A DNA stretch of 64,000 bases from Nostocales cyanobacterium HT-58-2 (GCA_002163975.1 CP019636.1:1613001-1677000); one strand, 5' to 3'; positions 31,460-41,664 are shown, counted from the stretch's first letter. The notes: generated by a model not told the origin, from the sequence alone. Numbers and translations: made by a program.

Positions 31460-32587
31460 TTAGCTATATGCACGACTTACTGTAAAACTTTTCCTCAGCC
31501 ATCTCACAAAGCGTTTCAGCCGACTCAATCCGTAAACTTGATCAAACAACATCTTAAAAATTGGGTTTGGTAGATACTCACCCCATAGGAATAGCCACTT
31601 TCTAAACATAAAATTACCGTAATTGGCATTAAACAAAGGGTGAGTTACAAACTGCTGATGCGCCTTTCTACTTTCTGCTTTAGGGGCATCTTTAAGACGG
31701 GTTAGTAAATAAAGATTATGGCGGACAGCCAGACTGCACCGCCAATCTGTTAGCTTTTCGGCAATTTCTGTACCGTAGACTTTTGTGAGAAACTTTTTCT
31801 GCTCTTGGTGCACACGTGCTAAGGTGTCTTGCCCGCGCTCCATAACTTCTACCGTCAAGGTTGGTAGACTTGTCGTATTGGCTCCATGCAAGCGAAACTG
31901 ATTTAGTACTTCTGGTACAGCCCCAATGACTGTTATATATGGAGCCATACAGAAGATAAGACTGTCTGCGTTACGCTTAAACTCTTCATTTAATGGAAAT
32001 AAGAAATGAGCAACTTCTCGTCGGACACTAAGTGCAGAAGCTGGAGGAATTCCACCAATATCTCCACCATTTTCCAAAGCGTAAGATGCCATCCAGCCTG
32101 AGGCTAAGCTCTTGTACATCGGAGCTAATTTTATGAAGTTTCCTTGACCATCAATTTGAATGACATTGTGAATGACAAAGCCAAATTGAGGATCAGACTT
32201 AAACGCCTCCACAACCTTTTCCAGCTTTGTATTCATCCAGATATCATCTGCATCGAGTAAGCAAATAATTTGACCTTTGCTTTCCCGATAGGCTGTATTT
32301 AAGGCACTCGCAACTCCCCCGTTCGGTTGACTGACTAACTTAATTCTTGAGTCTTTTTGGACGTAGGTTGCGATAATTTCACAAGAATTGTCAGTAGAAC
32401 CGTCATCACAGACTATCACCTCAAAGTGTGGGTAGGTTTGGCGAAGTACACTTTCTAGAGTCTCACTGATGTATTTGGCGTAGTTGTAATTGGCAACCAA
32501 CACTGAAACCAATGGAGTGTTGGGCAGTTGGGGCATTTGAATGGGTTGCAGCTTTTCAGTTTGCACTTCCGGCACAGGATATTTCAT
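31460..32587 (-). CDS. Glycosyltransferase family 2 (tandem paralogue)
   Basis: A 375-residue GT2-type enzyme with VSVLVANYNYAKYISETLE, CDDGSTDNS and LLDADDIW. Motif order and most of the sequence match the neighbour at 30266-31378 (shared blocks include VIQIDGQGNFIK and PPASALS). It has 81 bp between it and the paralogue. Divergence in the acceptor-binding half suggests different linkages, but this is inference. Confidence 0.92.
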   Translation of the reverse strand: MKYPVPEVQTEKLQPIQMPQLPNTPLVSVLVANYNYAKYISETLESVLRQTYPHFEVIVCDDGSTDNSCEIIATYVQKDSRIKLVSQPNGGVASALNTAYRESKGQIICLLDADDIWMNTKLEKVVEAFKSDPQFGFVIHNVIQIDGQGNFIKLAPMYKSLASGWMASYALENGGDIGGIPPASALSVRREVAHFLFPLNEEFKRNADSLIFCMAPYITVIGAVPEVLNQFRLHGANTTSLPTLTVEVMERGQDTLARVHQEQKKFLTKVYGTEIAEKLTDWRCSLAVRHNLYLLTRLKDAPKAESRKAHQQFVTHPLFNANYGNFMFRKWLFLWGEYLPNPIFKMLFDQVYGLSRLKRFVRWLRKSFTVSRAYS

Positions 32588-32682
32588 TTCAACACCAATC
32601 TATTTTGTGCTTTTTGGTAAATGTGATAATTAGATGAAAGATTTATTTGATTCTCCGTTTTTCTATAATTTTTTCTGGTCTC

Positions 32683-34530
32683 TTATCCATTTAAATGAAG
32701 ATATTCTCTCCAAAAATTACTAGAGGTAAAATAATCGGCAGCATTTCTCCACTCTGACTTAATAGATGACCATTTTGTACTACTTTTACTAATGAGTCGT
32801 AGCCAATCTATTAAAATTCCGATACAAGATGTTCTGCTCATCTCATACTGACTGATATTGGTACTTCCTTCTCTGTAAATAACAACCCTCTTCCTTGCAA
32901 ATACTTTGTACCATTTATCATGGTAGTCAGAGCCAATCCAATAGAGAGCATCTTCGTTTCTTAGCAAAAAATTTGGCAGTAGATGACCATTAAGCGTTAA
33001 TAAGCCGATAATTTTTTTGAAAACTTGTTTTTTATTATCTTTGACTTTAATAGGATTATATGATTGATGATAATTTTCATGCTCATTCAATGATGATGTT
33101 ATTTGGTTTTTATAACTTTTGCTCAGTTCTATAATGTTGGAGTGCAGTACTTCTGGATCATTATTTTTGATGACTGTTGGTCCTTTTATATAGTCTGCAA
33201 AACCCTTGAGCACCATTCCTGCAGAATTATAGTCAAACACTAATAGCTTAGTAAGTAAGTCTATTGTCAGAAATTTGATAGCCTCTATATATCCTAATGT
33301 TCCTCTCATAGAATGAATTATTAAACGATTACGAACATCATAATAAACAGACCATGCAGCGTGCTTTGTATAGAAAGGTTCATGCCATACAGCTATACCT
33401 GGGAAAGCAACTATTTTACTGTTCAGACGTTCTTTAATTCTTAAGCCAAAATCTACATCATCTCCCCTTATAAAACAGGGCAGTGGTAGGTCAATTTTTT
33501 CAAGAGTTGCTTTAGAAAAAGCGAAAAACCAAAAGGCACCGTAATCTAAATTATCATCCGATAATAACAAATTATTATTTTTGGCTTTTGATAAATCAAG
33601 GTTGTGTTTAAGAGCGAGCCCTGCAAAAGGATTATAGTGAACATTTCCCTTGCGGTCTATGCGTTTAACACAAACTGCTCCAGCTTCATACAATATATGC
33701 TTTTTGTACAAATCCAACATACTGCCAGATATAGCAAAGTCATGGCTAGCATACTCATACAAGCCAAATAGCCTGTAAATAGATTCGCTATCTAACTCAA
33801 TATCATCATCCATAAATAGGAAGTGTGTATAAACATCTTCCTGCACTGCCTGTATTAAGCCCCGTGTAAAGCCACCACTTCCACCTACGTTTCTGTTCTG
33901 AATCAGTTGAATTCTTTTGTCTAAAAATTCTTCCTGCTTTAGAGTTTTTCCATTATCAACAATAAAAACCTTAATTTTTTTATCTTTTAAAAGAGTATCT
34001 TGGAGAATAGTATTGACTGTGTTTTTGATATAAGCTTCTTTCTTGAAGGTACAACTAACAATACCTAAAGCAACTTCTCTTAGTTTCTGCTGTTCTGTAG
34101 CAATAAATCCCTCTTTGAGCAAACCACTCTCGCTTTGGCAAGTGATTTCAAGATAAATTCTACTAGCATTCTCACTTCGCCAAGACTCTGGTAAGAAAAT
34201 TTTGATCGCCTGTGATGACTGGCAGTTTTCAAATATTTTTGAGTCAATAAGTTCTTTACTGTCATGATTATGGTGTTCTCTGTACAGAGACACTTGAAAA
34301 CTTCCCTCAAGCCTTAAAAAATAATAAAGGGAGTGAAGATCTGTATATTTTGCGTAAAAATTTTCATAGAATGAATTGAAGTAAGTGTTGAAAGATAAAA
34401 CACCATTTCTAGTGAAAGAAATCTCTACATTCTCTTCTTGAAAATTTAAGAAAACACCCTCATTAGATTGTATGTATAAACTAGAGGTTTCGGGTGTACG
34501 AGGAAATTGAATTCTGCTTACTACGTTCAT
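32683..34530 (-). CDS. Galactofuranosyltransferase GlfT2-like protein
   Basis: A 615-residue GT2-type enzyme with a roughly 150-residue beta-rich N-terminal domain, then a GT-A domain with NRNVGGSGGFTRG and FMDDDIEL near residues 238-246 as the metal-binding motif. DYGAFWFFAF and a histidine in AVWHEPFY follow. This arrangement is what I recall for GlfT2, which adds galactofuranose from UDP-Galf. The UDP-galactopyranose mutase gene directly upstream (34689-35819) supports a Galf role. Sequence is AT-richer than its neighbours. Confidence 0.85.
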   Translation of the reverse strand: MNVVSRIQFPRTPETSSLYIQSNEGVFLNFQEENVEISFTRNGVLSFNTYFNSFYENFYAKYTDLHSLYYFLRLEGSFQVSLYREHHNHDSKELIDSKIFENCQSSQAIKIFLPESWRSENASRIYLEITCQSESGLLKEGFIATEQQKLREVALGIVSCTFKKEAYIKNTVNTILQDTLLKDKKIKVFIVDNGKTLKQEEFLDKRIQLIQNRNVGGSGGFTRGLIQAVQEDVYTHFLFMDDDIELDSESIYRLFGLYEYASHDFAISGSMLDLYKKHILYEAGAVCVKRIDRKGNVHYNPFAGLALKHNLDLSKAKNNNLLLSDDNLDYGAFWFFAFSKATLEKIDLPLPCFIRGDDVDFGLRIKERLNSKIVAFPGIAVWHEPFYTKHAAWSVYYDVRNRLIIHSMRGTLGYIEAIKFLTIDLLTKLLVFDYNSAGMVLKGFADYIKGPTVIKNNDPEVLHSNIIELSKSYKNQITSSLNEHENYHQSYNPIKVKDNKKQVFKKIIGLLTLNGHLLPNFLLRNEDALYWIGSDYHDKWYKVFARKRVVIYREGSTNISQYEMSRTSCIGILIDWLRLISKSSTKWSSIKSEWRNAADYFTSSNFWREYLHLNG

Positions 34531-34688
34531 CTAGATCCTGCGCTGTTTTGAGATGTTCTTTCTTGTTTGGTAGATGCAGCACCAGATTGAACAGAGTTTT
34601 GATTCAGTCATGTCCTCTTATGAAGTTACCAATATCGGCTTTTTTGCGAATAAATAAGCTTGCTAACTTCTTTAGATGTATTTATTGT

Positions 34689-35819
34689 TCATGATACAGT
34701 AGCCGCTATCTCTTTCTCAAAGACACCAAGTGCCCGAACCACTGCTTGATCCATGTCGTAGTACTTGTAATCTGCAAGCCGCCCTGCAAATAGTACTGAA
34801 CCGTTGAGCTTCTCGATTTCTTTAACATAAAGGTCAAGACGCTCGCGGTTTTCCTCATTAAGGATGGGGTAATAAGGGTCATTTTTCCCAGGAACATAAG
34901 CTTGGGGATATTCCATCACCAAAGTGGTTTTGGGTGAGGTTTGTCCTGACAAATACTTCTGCTCAGTAATGCGAGTAATATCGTAGTCGTTGGGGTAGTT
35001 GACTGTTCCAACCTCTTGATAACACTCTTGATCTAAAGTCTCGAACTGAAAGCGTAGGCTACGATATGGCAACTCGCCATACATATAATCAAAGAAAGTA
35101 TCAATTGGTCCCGTGCAAAGTATCCGGTTAAACTTCACATCGTTGATAATTTCGCGGTAATCTGTGTTCAGCAGTACTTTAATATTGGAGTGAGCCAGCA
35201 TTTTGCGGAACATCTCGGTATAGCCAAGCTTAGGCATAGCTTGGTAGGGGTCTTGGAAGTAGCGATTATCCCGACTAATATAGACTGGAACACGTCCTGT
35301 GACTGCTCGATCCAGTTCCTCCGGTTTCACTCCCCATTGCTTCATTGTGTAGCGGAGGAAGACATTTTCATAAATGTAATCAGCGAGAAAGGTGAGGTCA
35401 CCGCTAGCACTTTCACGCAGTTTTAGAATTGGTACTTTAACCCCAAAACCAAAATTTTCTAGAAGTAAGTTCTCTAGCTTCTCGGCATATTTTGGAGGAA
35501 AAAGAGCATAGAGAGAATTAAGATTAAAGGGGATAGGAACTTTTTTACCCTCCAATACTCCAAGTACGTGGTGGTAATAGGGTCTCCACTCCGTGAATTG
35601 CGAGAGGTAGTCCCAGACTTTTTTGGATTTGGTGTGGAATATGTGGGGTCCGTATTTGTGAACTAAAATGCCATGCTCATTGTAGTAATCGTAGGCATTA
35701 CCACCGATATGATCTCGTTTTTCTACAATTAGGACTCTTTGCCCAAGCTCATTAGCAATTCGCTCAGCTATGACGCAAGCAGAATATCCAGCGCCTATGA
35801 TTAACCAATCAAAGTTCAT
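34689..35819 (-). CDS. glf: UDP-galactopyranose mutase
   Basis: Flavoenzyme that interconverts UDP-galactopyranose and UDP-galactofuranose. The 376-residue protein has the FAD-binding motif IIGAGYSACVIAERI and the HIGGNAYDYY block. It also has HKYGPHIFHT, typical of UGM active sites, and RYTMKQWGVKPEEL. The C-terminus has LFAGRLADYKYYDMDQAV, where the FAD-contacting YKYYDMD is conserved. It precedes the GlfT2-like gene, so the locus can make and transfer galactofuranose. Confidence 0.96.
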   Translation of the reverse strand: MNFDWLIIGAGYSACVIAERIANELGQRVLIVEKRDHIGGNAYDYYNEHGILVHKYGPHIFHTKSKKVWDYLSQFTEWRPYYHHVLGVLEGKKVPIPFNLNSLYALFPPKYAEKLENLLLENFGFGVKVPILKLRESASGDLTFLADYIYENVFLRYTMKQWGVKPEELDRAVTGRVPVYISRDNRYFQDPYQAMPKLGYTEMFRKMLAHSNIKVLLNTDYREIINDVKFNRILCTGPIDTFFDYMYGELPYRSLRFQFETLDQECYQEVGTVNYPNDYDITRITEQKYLSGQTSPKTTLVMEYPQAYVPGKNDPYYPILNEENRERLDLYVKEIEKLNGSVLFAGRLADYKYYDMDQAVVRALGVFEKEIAATVS

Positions 35820-35913
35820 GCAATTTCTCCTTGCTTAAGGCTAACTATTAAACTCTGTACCTTCCATGCATACTGTCTACGTTCATCCAAGATGAAGATG
35901 GTACAAACCGATT

Positions 35914-37944
35914 TTAAGTGGTTTTCATAGCTGCTTTTAGCTGAAAAGTACGCTTAAATTTGTCCAAAAATTTTCTTCTTATTTGACGAATCATGTTGAC
36001 TTTCTTTGTTCCTAGGAGTGTTCTCACTATGAGGTTGCCTCTGGCAACTGAAGCAGTAAACCAAACATCTTCATGTATATGCCTACTATAAAGTAGTAGT
36101 CTCAACCAGTCACCTAAATTGTAAATGGGTGCTAGTTCATAGAAGGCATTTTCAGTTAAGTCTCCAGAAAATACAAAGGAACCAAACACTTCCGCTTCCT
36201 GAACCGAAGGAGTTAGGACAAATTCTTTTGCCAAAATTTCAGTCACCTCTAGGAAAAGTTCAGTTGTACATTCTTGCTCACTGAGATTGGTTGTGATCTG
36301 CTCTGCAAATTCAACAGCAGCACCTTGCAGCACATATAATCCCCAATTAATCGCTTGTTCGTTTTTTGGAGAACGAAATACAGGAATATACTGCTCACCA
36401 CATTGCTCGTAGCTTTTGGTGCTACCGTGGTCTGCTGCAGTGAAAAGCTCGAATAAGCATCTGTACTTGCAGAGAAAATAGCGATCGCTCGATTTTTCTA
36501 CATCATAGAAATAAGCCAGTAAATGGTCATTTTGAAATGGCTGAACCCGGTCTTGAAGGGCAAAGTAAAAACCATACAGACCAGATTCTGGATAGAAACC
36601 AGCAATGTTTAGCAATTTGCTAAAAGAGCGTTGCGTGCGTCCACTCCAGCCCACATCCACAAAACCAAAGGGAACGCCATCAGCTAGCCCTTCTTGACGG
36701 AAGTAGCCACTCACTTTGTCACGATAGGTAGCAGCAGTTGAGATGATCAGTTCAGTCACTTCTTTTTCGGTGACAATTTGCCTTAGTAAGTCACGTTCAT
36801 GCTGCTGAAGATTAAGATCCCATTTTGCTGCTGAAAAGCCATAGCGACTCAGGACATCTTGAATTTGCTCTGGTGATATGTTAACCCGGTTACATATAGA
36901 ACGAATTGATAAAAATTGAGTCGCCTGAACTCCAGATAATATCCAGTCAAGCTCAACTTCACCAACTTCTTGAATAGCAGGCATATGCCATGCTTGACGA
37001 GAACCATAGAAGTAGCGGCAGTCAATTTTATAGCCCCAGTTCCGACAAATAACTTGAGCTATTTTATGCAATATCTGCCCATCTCTGGCGACAAAGTATA
37101 GTCTTTGAAGTCCTCTTCTTTGCGCTTCTACTAAGCACCAGTGAACAAAACCAAACAACATTGGCGCAATGGCACTTGCTGTTGTATCCCAAATCACTTG
37201 TTTATTGTGACTTGTTTCTTGAGACTGCAAACGCGTCAGCCTACTTGCGCCAGCTAGTAGGGATCTAAACTTTAAGGGAAGCTGAGCAGTATTGGCTATT
37301 TGTTCCTCGTATCGATTAAGGTGAGTTTGAGTAAAAGATTCACATGGAATCCCAAGTTTTTTAGGAACTTTTACATCTGAGTGTAAGTTGTCTCCAATAT
37401 GAAGTAACTGAGAACGTTGTAGTGATTCTTGTGCCAAGCAGTGTTGAAATAATTTACCAGATCCTTTATTAACCCTAGTTTCTGACGAAACGTACAAAGT
37501 GCTGCCAGGTGTCCAAACCTTATTTTCTTTCAAGAAATTCCGAATCACCTCTTCAGGTAAATACATATCTGAAATATAGATAACTCGTTTGTTTTCTTGA
37601 TGAAGCGATTGAATTTTCTTTTGAGTTGCTGGAACTGGACGTAAACTCGATAGTTCCGTTTCGATTTCCTTCTGTAAGGCTTTTTGAGTTTCACTACTCG
37701 ACCAGTTTAAGGAACGAGCAAGTTGTTGATATATTTCTTCTAGTGTGACTTCATAATTTGGTCCCGTCTCTCTGGCAATTCTTTCAGCCCCCATTCTTAA
37801 GGAAGACCAAGATTCTGGTGAAATTTGAATGATATTTTCTTTTTGTAGTTGATAACCTAATTCCCAGAAGAGGTCAGTAGGTTTCGCCCAAATCCTAACG
37901 ATGGATGTATCAAACACGTCAAATGAATGAACTCTCTTTTTCAT
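35914..37944 (-). CDS. HAD-superfamily protein of the polysaccharide locus
   Basis: A 676-residue protein. The N-terminal half is a HAD fold: SFDVFDTSIV (motif I), ISDMYLP (motif II), NKGSGK (motif III lysine) and HIGDNLHSD (motif IV). The second half contains RLYFVARDGQILHKIAQ, which resembles a further degenerate HAD-like core, and a long C-terminal segment. Proteins of this type are recurrent in surface-polysaccharide clusters; their substrate is unknown. A fusion of two HAD-like modules is my reading. Position between glf and prs fits the locus. Confidence 0.8.
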   Translation of the reverse strand: MKKRVHSFDVFDTSIVRIWAKPTDLFWELGYQLQKENIIQISPESWSSLRMGAERIARETGPNYEVTLEEIYQQLARSLNWSSSETQKALQKEIETELSSLRPVPATQKKIQSLHQENKRVIYISDMYLPEEVIRNFLKENKVWTPGSTLYVSSETRVNKGSGKLFQHCLAQESLQRSQLLHIGDNLHSDVKVPKKLGIPCESFTQTHLNRYEEQIANTAQLPLKFRSLLAGASRLTRLQSQETSHNKQVIWDTTASAIAPMLFGFVHWCLVEAQRRGLQRLYFVARDGQILHKIAQVICRNWGYKIDCRYFYGSRQAWHMPAIQEVGEVELDWILSGVQATQFLSIRSICNRVNISPEQIQDVLSRYGFSAAKWDLNLQQHERDLLRQIVTEKEVTELIISTAATYRDKVSGYFRQEGLADGVPFGFVDVGWSGRTQRSFSKLLNIAGFYPESGLYGFYFALQDRVQPFQNDHLLAYFYDVEKSSDRYFLCKYRCLFELFTAADHGSTKSYEQCGEQYIPVFRSPKNEQAINWGLYVLQGAAVEFAEQITTNLSEQECTTELFLEVTEILAKEFVLTPSVQEAEVFGSFVFSGDLTENAFYELAPIYNLGDWLRLLLYSRHIHEDVWFTASVARGNLIVRTLLGTKKVNMIRQIRRKFLDKFKRTFQLKAAMKTT

Positions 37945-38045
37945 CAGAATTTCACCGATATTCTTAGGGTTTTCAACAAAAAGTGCAAGGCATTAATGGA
38001 CAGTTATTAGCAGGGAAACTGTGTGTATGTACGGTGAGTTTTGAT

Positions 38046-39041
38046 TCAGTTGTGAAACATACTGCTCACAGAACTGTCTTTGTGGATACGGAAGATTGTT
38101 TCACCAATCAGATTAGCAACAGATAGTACTTTCAATTGTGGAAAGTGGTTCTCTTCCACAATTGGGATGCTATTTGTAACGATGACTTCTTCAAAATAGC
38201 CACTCGAGAGACGTTCAATCGCAGGTGGTGAAAAAACGGCATGGGTTGCACAAGCATAAACCTGACGTGCACCTTCTTTGCGAAGTAGTTTTGCCGCTTC
38301 GGTGATTGTACCTGCGGTGTCGATCATGTCGTCAACAAGAACAGCCGTTTTACCTTGCACCTCACCGATAAGATTCATCACTTCTGCAACATTGTGTACT
38401 TGGCGACGCTTATCTACAATGGCAAGTGGTGCATCGTTGAGTTTCTTGGCGAATGCTCGTGCCCGCGCGACTCCGCCGACATCAGGGGAAACGACAACGA
38501 TATCAGAAAGTTGCTTATTTTGCAGATAATCTAGCAGGATGGGAGAGCCGTAGACATGATCCAGTGGAACATCAAAGAAGCCTTGAACTTGCGCTGAGTG
38601 CAGATCCATTGCCAAAACGCGATCAGCACCTGCTTTGGTAATAAGATTTGCCACTAGTTTAGCCGTAATCGATTCTCGTCCAGCTGTCTTACGATCTGCT
38701 CGAGCATAGCCAGAGTAAGGCAACACTGCTGTAATTTGCCTTGCCGAGGCACGACGACAGGCATCAATCATGATCATCAATTCCATAAGGTGATCATTGA
38801 CTGGACGACATGTAGGTTGAATCAGATAAACGTCGCAACCTCGGATTGATTCCATTATCTGGATATATATCTCTCCATCGGCAAAGCATTTACGGACTGT
38901 GGGAGTCAAATCAATGCCCAGATATTGGGCAACTTCTTGAGATAATGAGAGATTGGCTGAGCCAGAGAGCAAGCAAAGGCGGCTATTCTCAGAACTAATT
39001 GAGGTAGCGGTTGAAAGCGTTAGAGTTGGAGTGAAAACCAT
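38046..39041 (-). CDS. prs: Ribose-phosphate pyrophosphokinase (PRPP synthetase)
   Basis: Makes PRPP from ribose 5-phosphate and ATP for nucleotide, His and Trp synthesis. The 331-residue protein has the metal-binding MDLHSAQVQGFFDVPLDH region and the PRPP loop VDDMIDTAGT at residues 236-245. The N-terminal about 20 residues (before RLCLLSGSANLSLS) are extra and may reflect an upstream start choice. It is a housekeeping gene lying between polysaccharide genes on the same strand, which is unusual. Confidence 0.96.
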   Translation of the reverse strand: MVFTPTLTLSTATSISSENSRLCLLSGSANLSLSQEVAQYLGIDLTPTVRKCFADGEIYIQIMESIRGCDVYLIQPTCRPVNDHLMELMIMIDACRRASARQITAVLPYSGYARADRKTAGRESITAKLVANLITKAGADRVLAMDLHSAQVQGFFDVPLDHVYGSPILLDYLQNKQLSDIVVVSPDVGGVARARAFAKKLNDAPLAIVDKRRQVHNVAEVMNLIGEVQGKTAVLVDDMIDTAGTITEAAKLLRKEGARQVYACATHAVFSPPAIERLSSGYFEEVIVTNSIPIVEENHFPQLKVLSVANLIGETIFRIHKDSSVSSMFHN

Positions 39042-39081
39042 ATCATTTCTCCAATTTGTTTTCTGTAGGGCAGTGATAAAC

Positions 39082-40362
39082 TTATCTGTTTGTGACAGGT
39101 TCAGGTGCTACAACAGACTGTGTGGATGTTTTCGTTAATGAATGCTGAAAATTTTGATAGAGTTGCAGATGCCTCTCAACAAATGCACCTGTTGAAAAAT
39201 TAGTTTCAACATCCTTTCTTGCCTGCTGACCCATTACTTCCAAATCTACAGACAGTAATGCTTGGCGCAAGGCTTGATTTAATGCTTGTTGGTTAGTAGG
39301 CTCAACTAGAATACCATTGCGTCCAGTCTGGATGATTTCTGGAACACCCCCAGTGGAAAAACCAACGACTGGCGTAGATGCCGCCATTGCTTCTAGAACA
39401 GTGAGTGGCAGGTTATCAGCAAGGGTGCAAAAGAGCATAATGTCCCCTGCAGAGTAGACTTTAGCGAGGAAGCTAGGGTCTGAAATATAACCCATTTCTC
39501 TGAACTCAAGTCCCTCTAGTGCATGTTTCAATTCATCGTTGCAAAATCCTACAACTAAAATAAATGGAGATAAATCACGCACACTTTGAAGTGCTGCAAC
39601 TGCATACTTTACTCCCTTGCGAGCATCGCTAAGAACATGTGCTGAAATGATAATTACTTTACGGTTTTCTGGAATATTTAAACTAATTTTGACATCTAGC
39701 TTTTTCTTGGCAGTAAAATGTTTCAAATCAATAGCATTAGGAATAACTGTAGGTGAAATTTTAAAATTGAGAGCTTGTTGAGCTTGTTGAGCCATCCAGT
39801 GACTCGGAAATATATAATGAATATTGAATTTAGCAGCAATCCATCGTTTGATTATCTGAATTTCTCTTGTGCGATCAGGAATTTTATCTTTCTTTATACC
39901 AGCAGGTAATTGAGGGCACTGGTGACAATGAGTAGTAAACTTCTCACATTCCATTGGGTATAGACAACCACCAGTGAATGCAGAACAGTCATGTACCGTG
40001 AAAAAAGTGAGTTTGCGCCGAGAAGTTAGAGCTAGAGTGAGCGGAGATATGGCAGTGTATAGATCGTGAAAATGGACTACATCGTAATTATTGAGAACTT
40101 GACTCAAATTCAACCAGTATTCCACAGGGAATAGTTCTGGGAAACCGTATTCGTGAGTTTTTTGATGAATTCTACGACAGAGCCTATATCTACGACCTTC
40201 TGCATACAGATTGTGCTGAAATGAAAGAGGCTCTTTACAGTTAAAGGCAATAAAATGATCGGTTGGGTAGCCCATATCATTCAACCAAGTAGCCAGATCT
40301 TCAGCAACTCTACTTGCCCCACCACCATTTCTATCAGACTTGCTAACAATAGCTACTTTCAT
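39082..40362 (-). CDS. Glycosyltransferase family 4
   Basis: A 426-residue GT4-like enzyme. The N-terminus has SKSDRNGGGASRVAEDLA, and the middle has a cysteine-rich patch (FTGGCLYPMECE, CHQCPQ) typical of one subgroup. The C-terminal domain has ADNLPLTVLEAMAASTPVV, giving the acid-x7-E motif with Asp first. Substrate unknown. It starts upstream of prs with only 40 bp between, so co-transcription is likely. Confidence 0.91.
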   Translation of the reverse strand: MKVAIVSKSDRNGGGASRVAEDLATWLNDMGYPTDHFIAFNCKEPLSFQHNLYAEGRRYRLCRRIHQKTHEYGFPELFPVEYWLNLSQVLNNYDVVHFHDLYTAISPLTLALTSRRKLTFFTVHDCSAFTGGCLYPMECEKFTTHCHQCPQLPAGIKKDKIPDRTREIQIIKRWIAAKFNIHYIFPSHWMAQQAQQALNFKISPTVIPNAIDLKHFTAKKKLDVKISLNIPENRKVIIISAHVLSDARKGVKYAVAALQSVRDLSPFILVVGFCNDELKHALEGLEFREMGYISDPSFLAKVYSAGDIMLFCTLADNLPLTVLEAMAASTPVVGFSTGGVPEIIQTGRNGILVEPTNQQALNQALRQALLSVDLEVMGQQARKDVETNFSTGAFVERHLQLYQNFQHSLTKTSTQSVVAPEPVTNR

Positions 40363-40503
40363 GTGTTTGCAATAGTTATAGAATAGATAAACTTGTACCA
40401 GAACTTAAAAGTAAATTCAGATAATAAAAATATTTGAGATAGATTATAACTATCTAAATCATCAATCATCAGTAGAGTAGTCATTTTCGCTAGCGTATAA
40501 TAT

Positions 40504-41484
40504 TTATTTAATACACTCTTGTTCTACATTTAGAATATGCTTATCAAGCATACTTAATATATCGGAATCTCTAGAAATATCAAATTTTCTAGCAAATAAT
40601 TTGGGAGATTTCATAAGAGTATCAAAATCTTTTTTCTCCATTGTTGCAGGATAATCTGGATTAGGATTATCCCAATCTATGTGCCATAAGTTCTTATTAA
40701 TGACATCGTGATTAAATTTTGAATTTAAAATGATAGTTTGAAAAAACATTTCATCAGGAATATCAACATATTTAAAATAATTAACAACTTTAGGATTTTC
40801 TTGAATAAAATTGTATACAAATTCAGCACATTCTCTTGACAACCCCCAAAATTGAGAACCTGCGAACGGTTTAAAGCCTTTTAAAAATTTGCGTCTAATA
40901 GAAAATTTAGAAACTAGAGAAAACCATAACTTCGAAATAATCCGATCCTTTAGGATAGGTGGTCCCGGATACTTCTTCCAATGGTAGACATTTAATTGTC
41001 GCTTTCCTGGAAATACAAAAGGCTCATCAAATAAACGGAAATGCCAGTAAATTATTCTGTCAAACCCACTATTTGGCCATTTTGGAGTGATTTCATCTGG
41101 TTGTGGAATCGGAAAGTAATCTATAAATGACTTTCCCTGATTCTTGTGTAAAAATTCTTCAATATAACTATTTGGTTTTATTGGGTAATCTTGTCCTGAT
41201 ATGAGGAAAACCCAATCAAAAGAAATTTTTTTGGAAAAAACTTCTTTGAATCCTTCGATAGTAGCCTCTACAATACTGAAGTGTCCCCAAAAACACTTAT
41301 GTCTTTTTAAAAAGTAAACATTTTGGATATGACTGAGACCTGTGACTATTTGCTGATAAATTTTAGCATCTGACCTTTGATCAATATGTATAAAAAATGA
41401 GGTATTTTCAGTATTAAGTTTACTAATCAGGCGTATCAGTTGTTCAGGGTTTCTGTGGGCTAAAACTATGTATGCTATTTTCAT
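40504..41484 (-). CDS. GT14 core-2/I-branching beta-1,6-N-acetylglucosaminyltransferase-like protein
   Basis: A 326-residue protein starting MKIAYIVLAHRNPEQLIRLI. It has FIHIDQRSD, FWGHFSIVEATI, FLISGQDYPIK and GSQFWGLSREC, blocks of the GT14 family. In bacteria these add a sugar branch, often GlcNAc or xylose, to polysaccharide. It starts upstream of the GT4 gene at 39082-40362 in the same direction. Acceptor unknown. Confidence 0.9.
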   Translation of the reverse strand: MKIAYIVLAHRNPEQLIRLISKLNTENTSFFIHIDQRSDAKIYQQIVTGLSHIQNVYFLKRHKCFWGHFSIVEATIEGFKEVFSKKISFDWVFLISGQDYPIKPNSYIEEFLHKNQGKSFIDYFPIPQPDEITPKWPNSGFDRIIYWHFRLFDEPFVFPGKRQLNVYHWKKYPGPPILKDRIISKLWFSLVSKFSIRRKFLKGFKPFAGSQFWGLSRECAEFVYNFIQENPKVVNYFKYVDIPDEMFFQTIILNSKFNHDVINKNLWHIDWDNPNPDYPATMEKKDFDTLMKSPKLFARKFDISRDSDILSMLDKHILNVEQECIK

Positions 41485-41664
41485 AACAATAAATCTAAAT
41501 TTTCTGAAAATTTATTGTTTGGTACTTAGCTGTGTTGTTTCAGAAGTTTCGCTTATACCAAACATAGTTGCGTGCAAAAATGACTACGGACTAAAGTAGA
41601 CTTGAGTTCTACTTATGAAACAATCTAATAATTGTGCACTCAGATATTCCTGAAATCTCATTAA

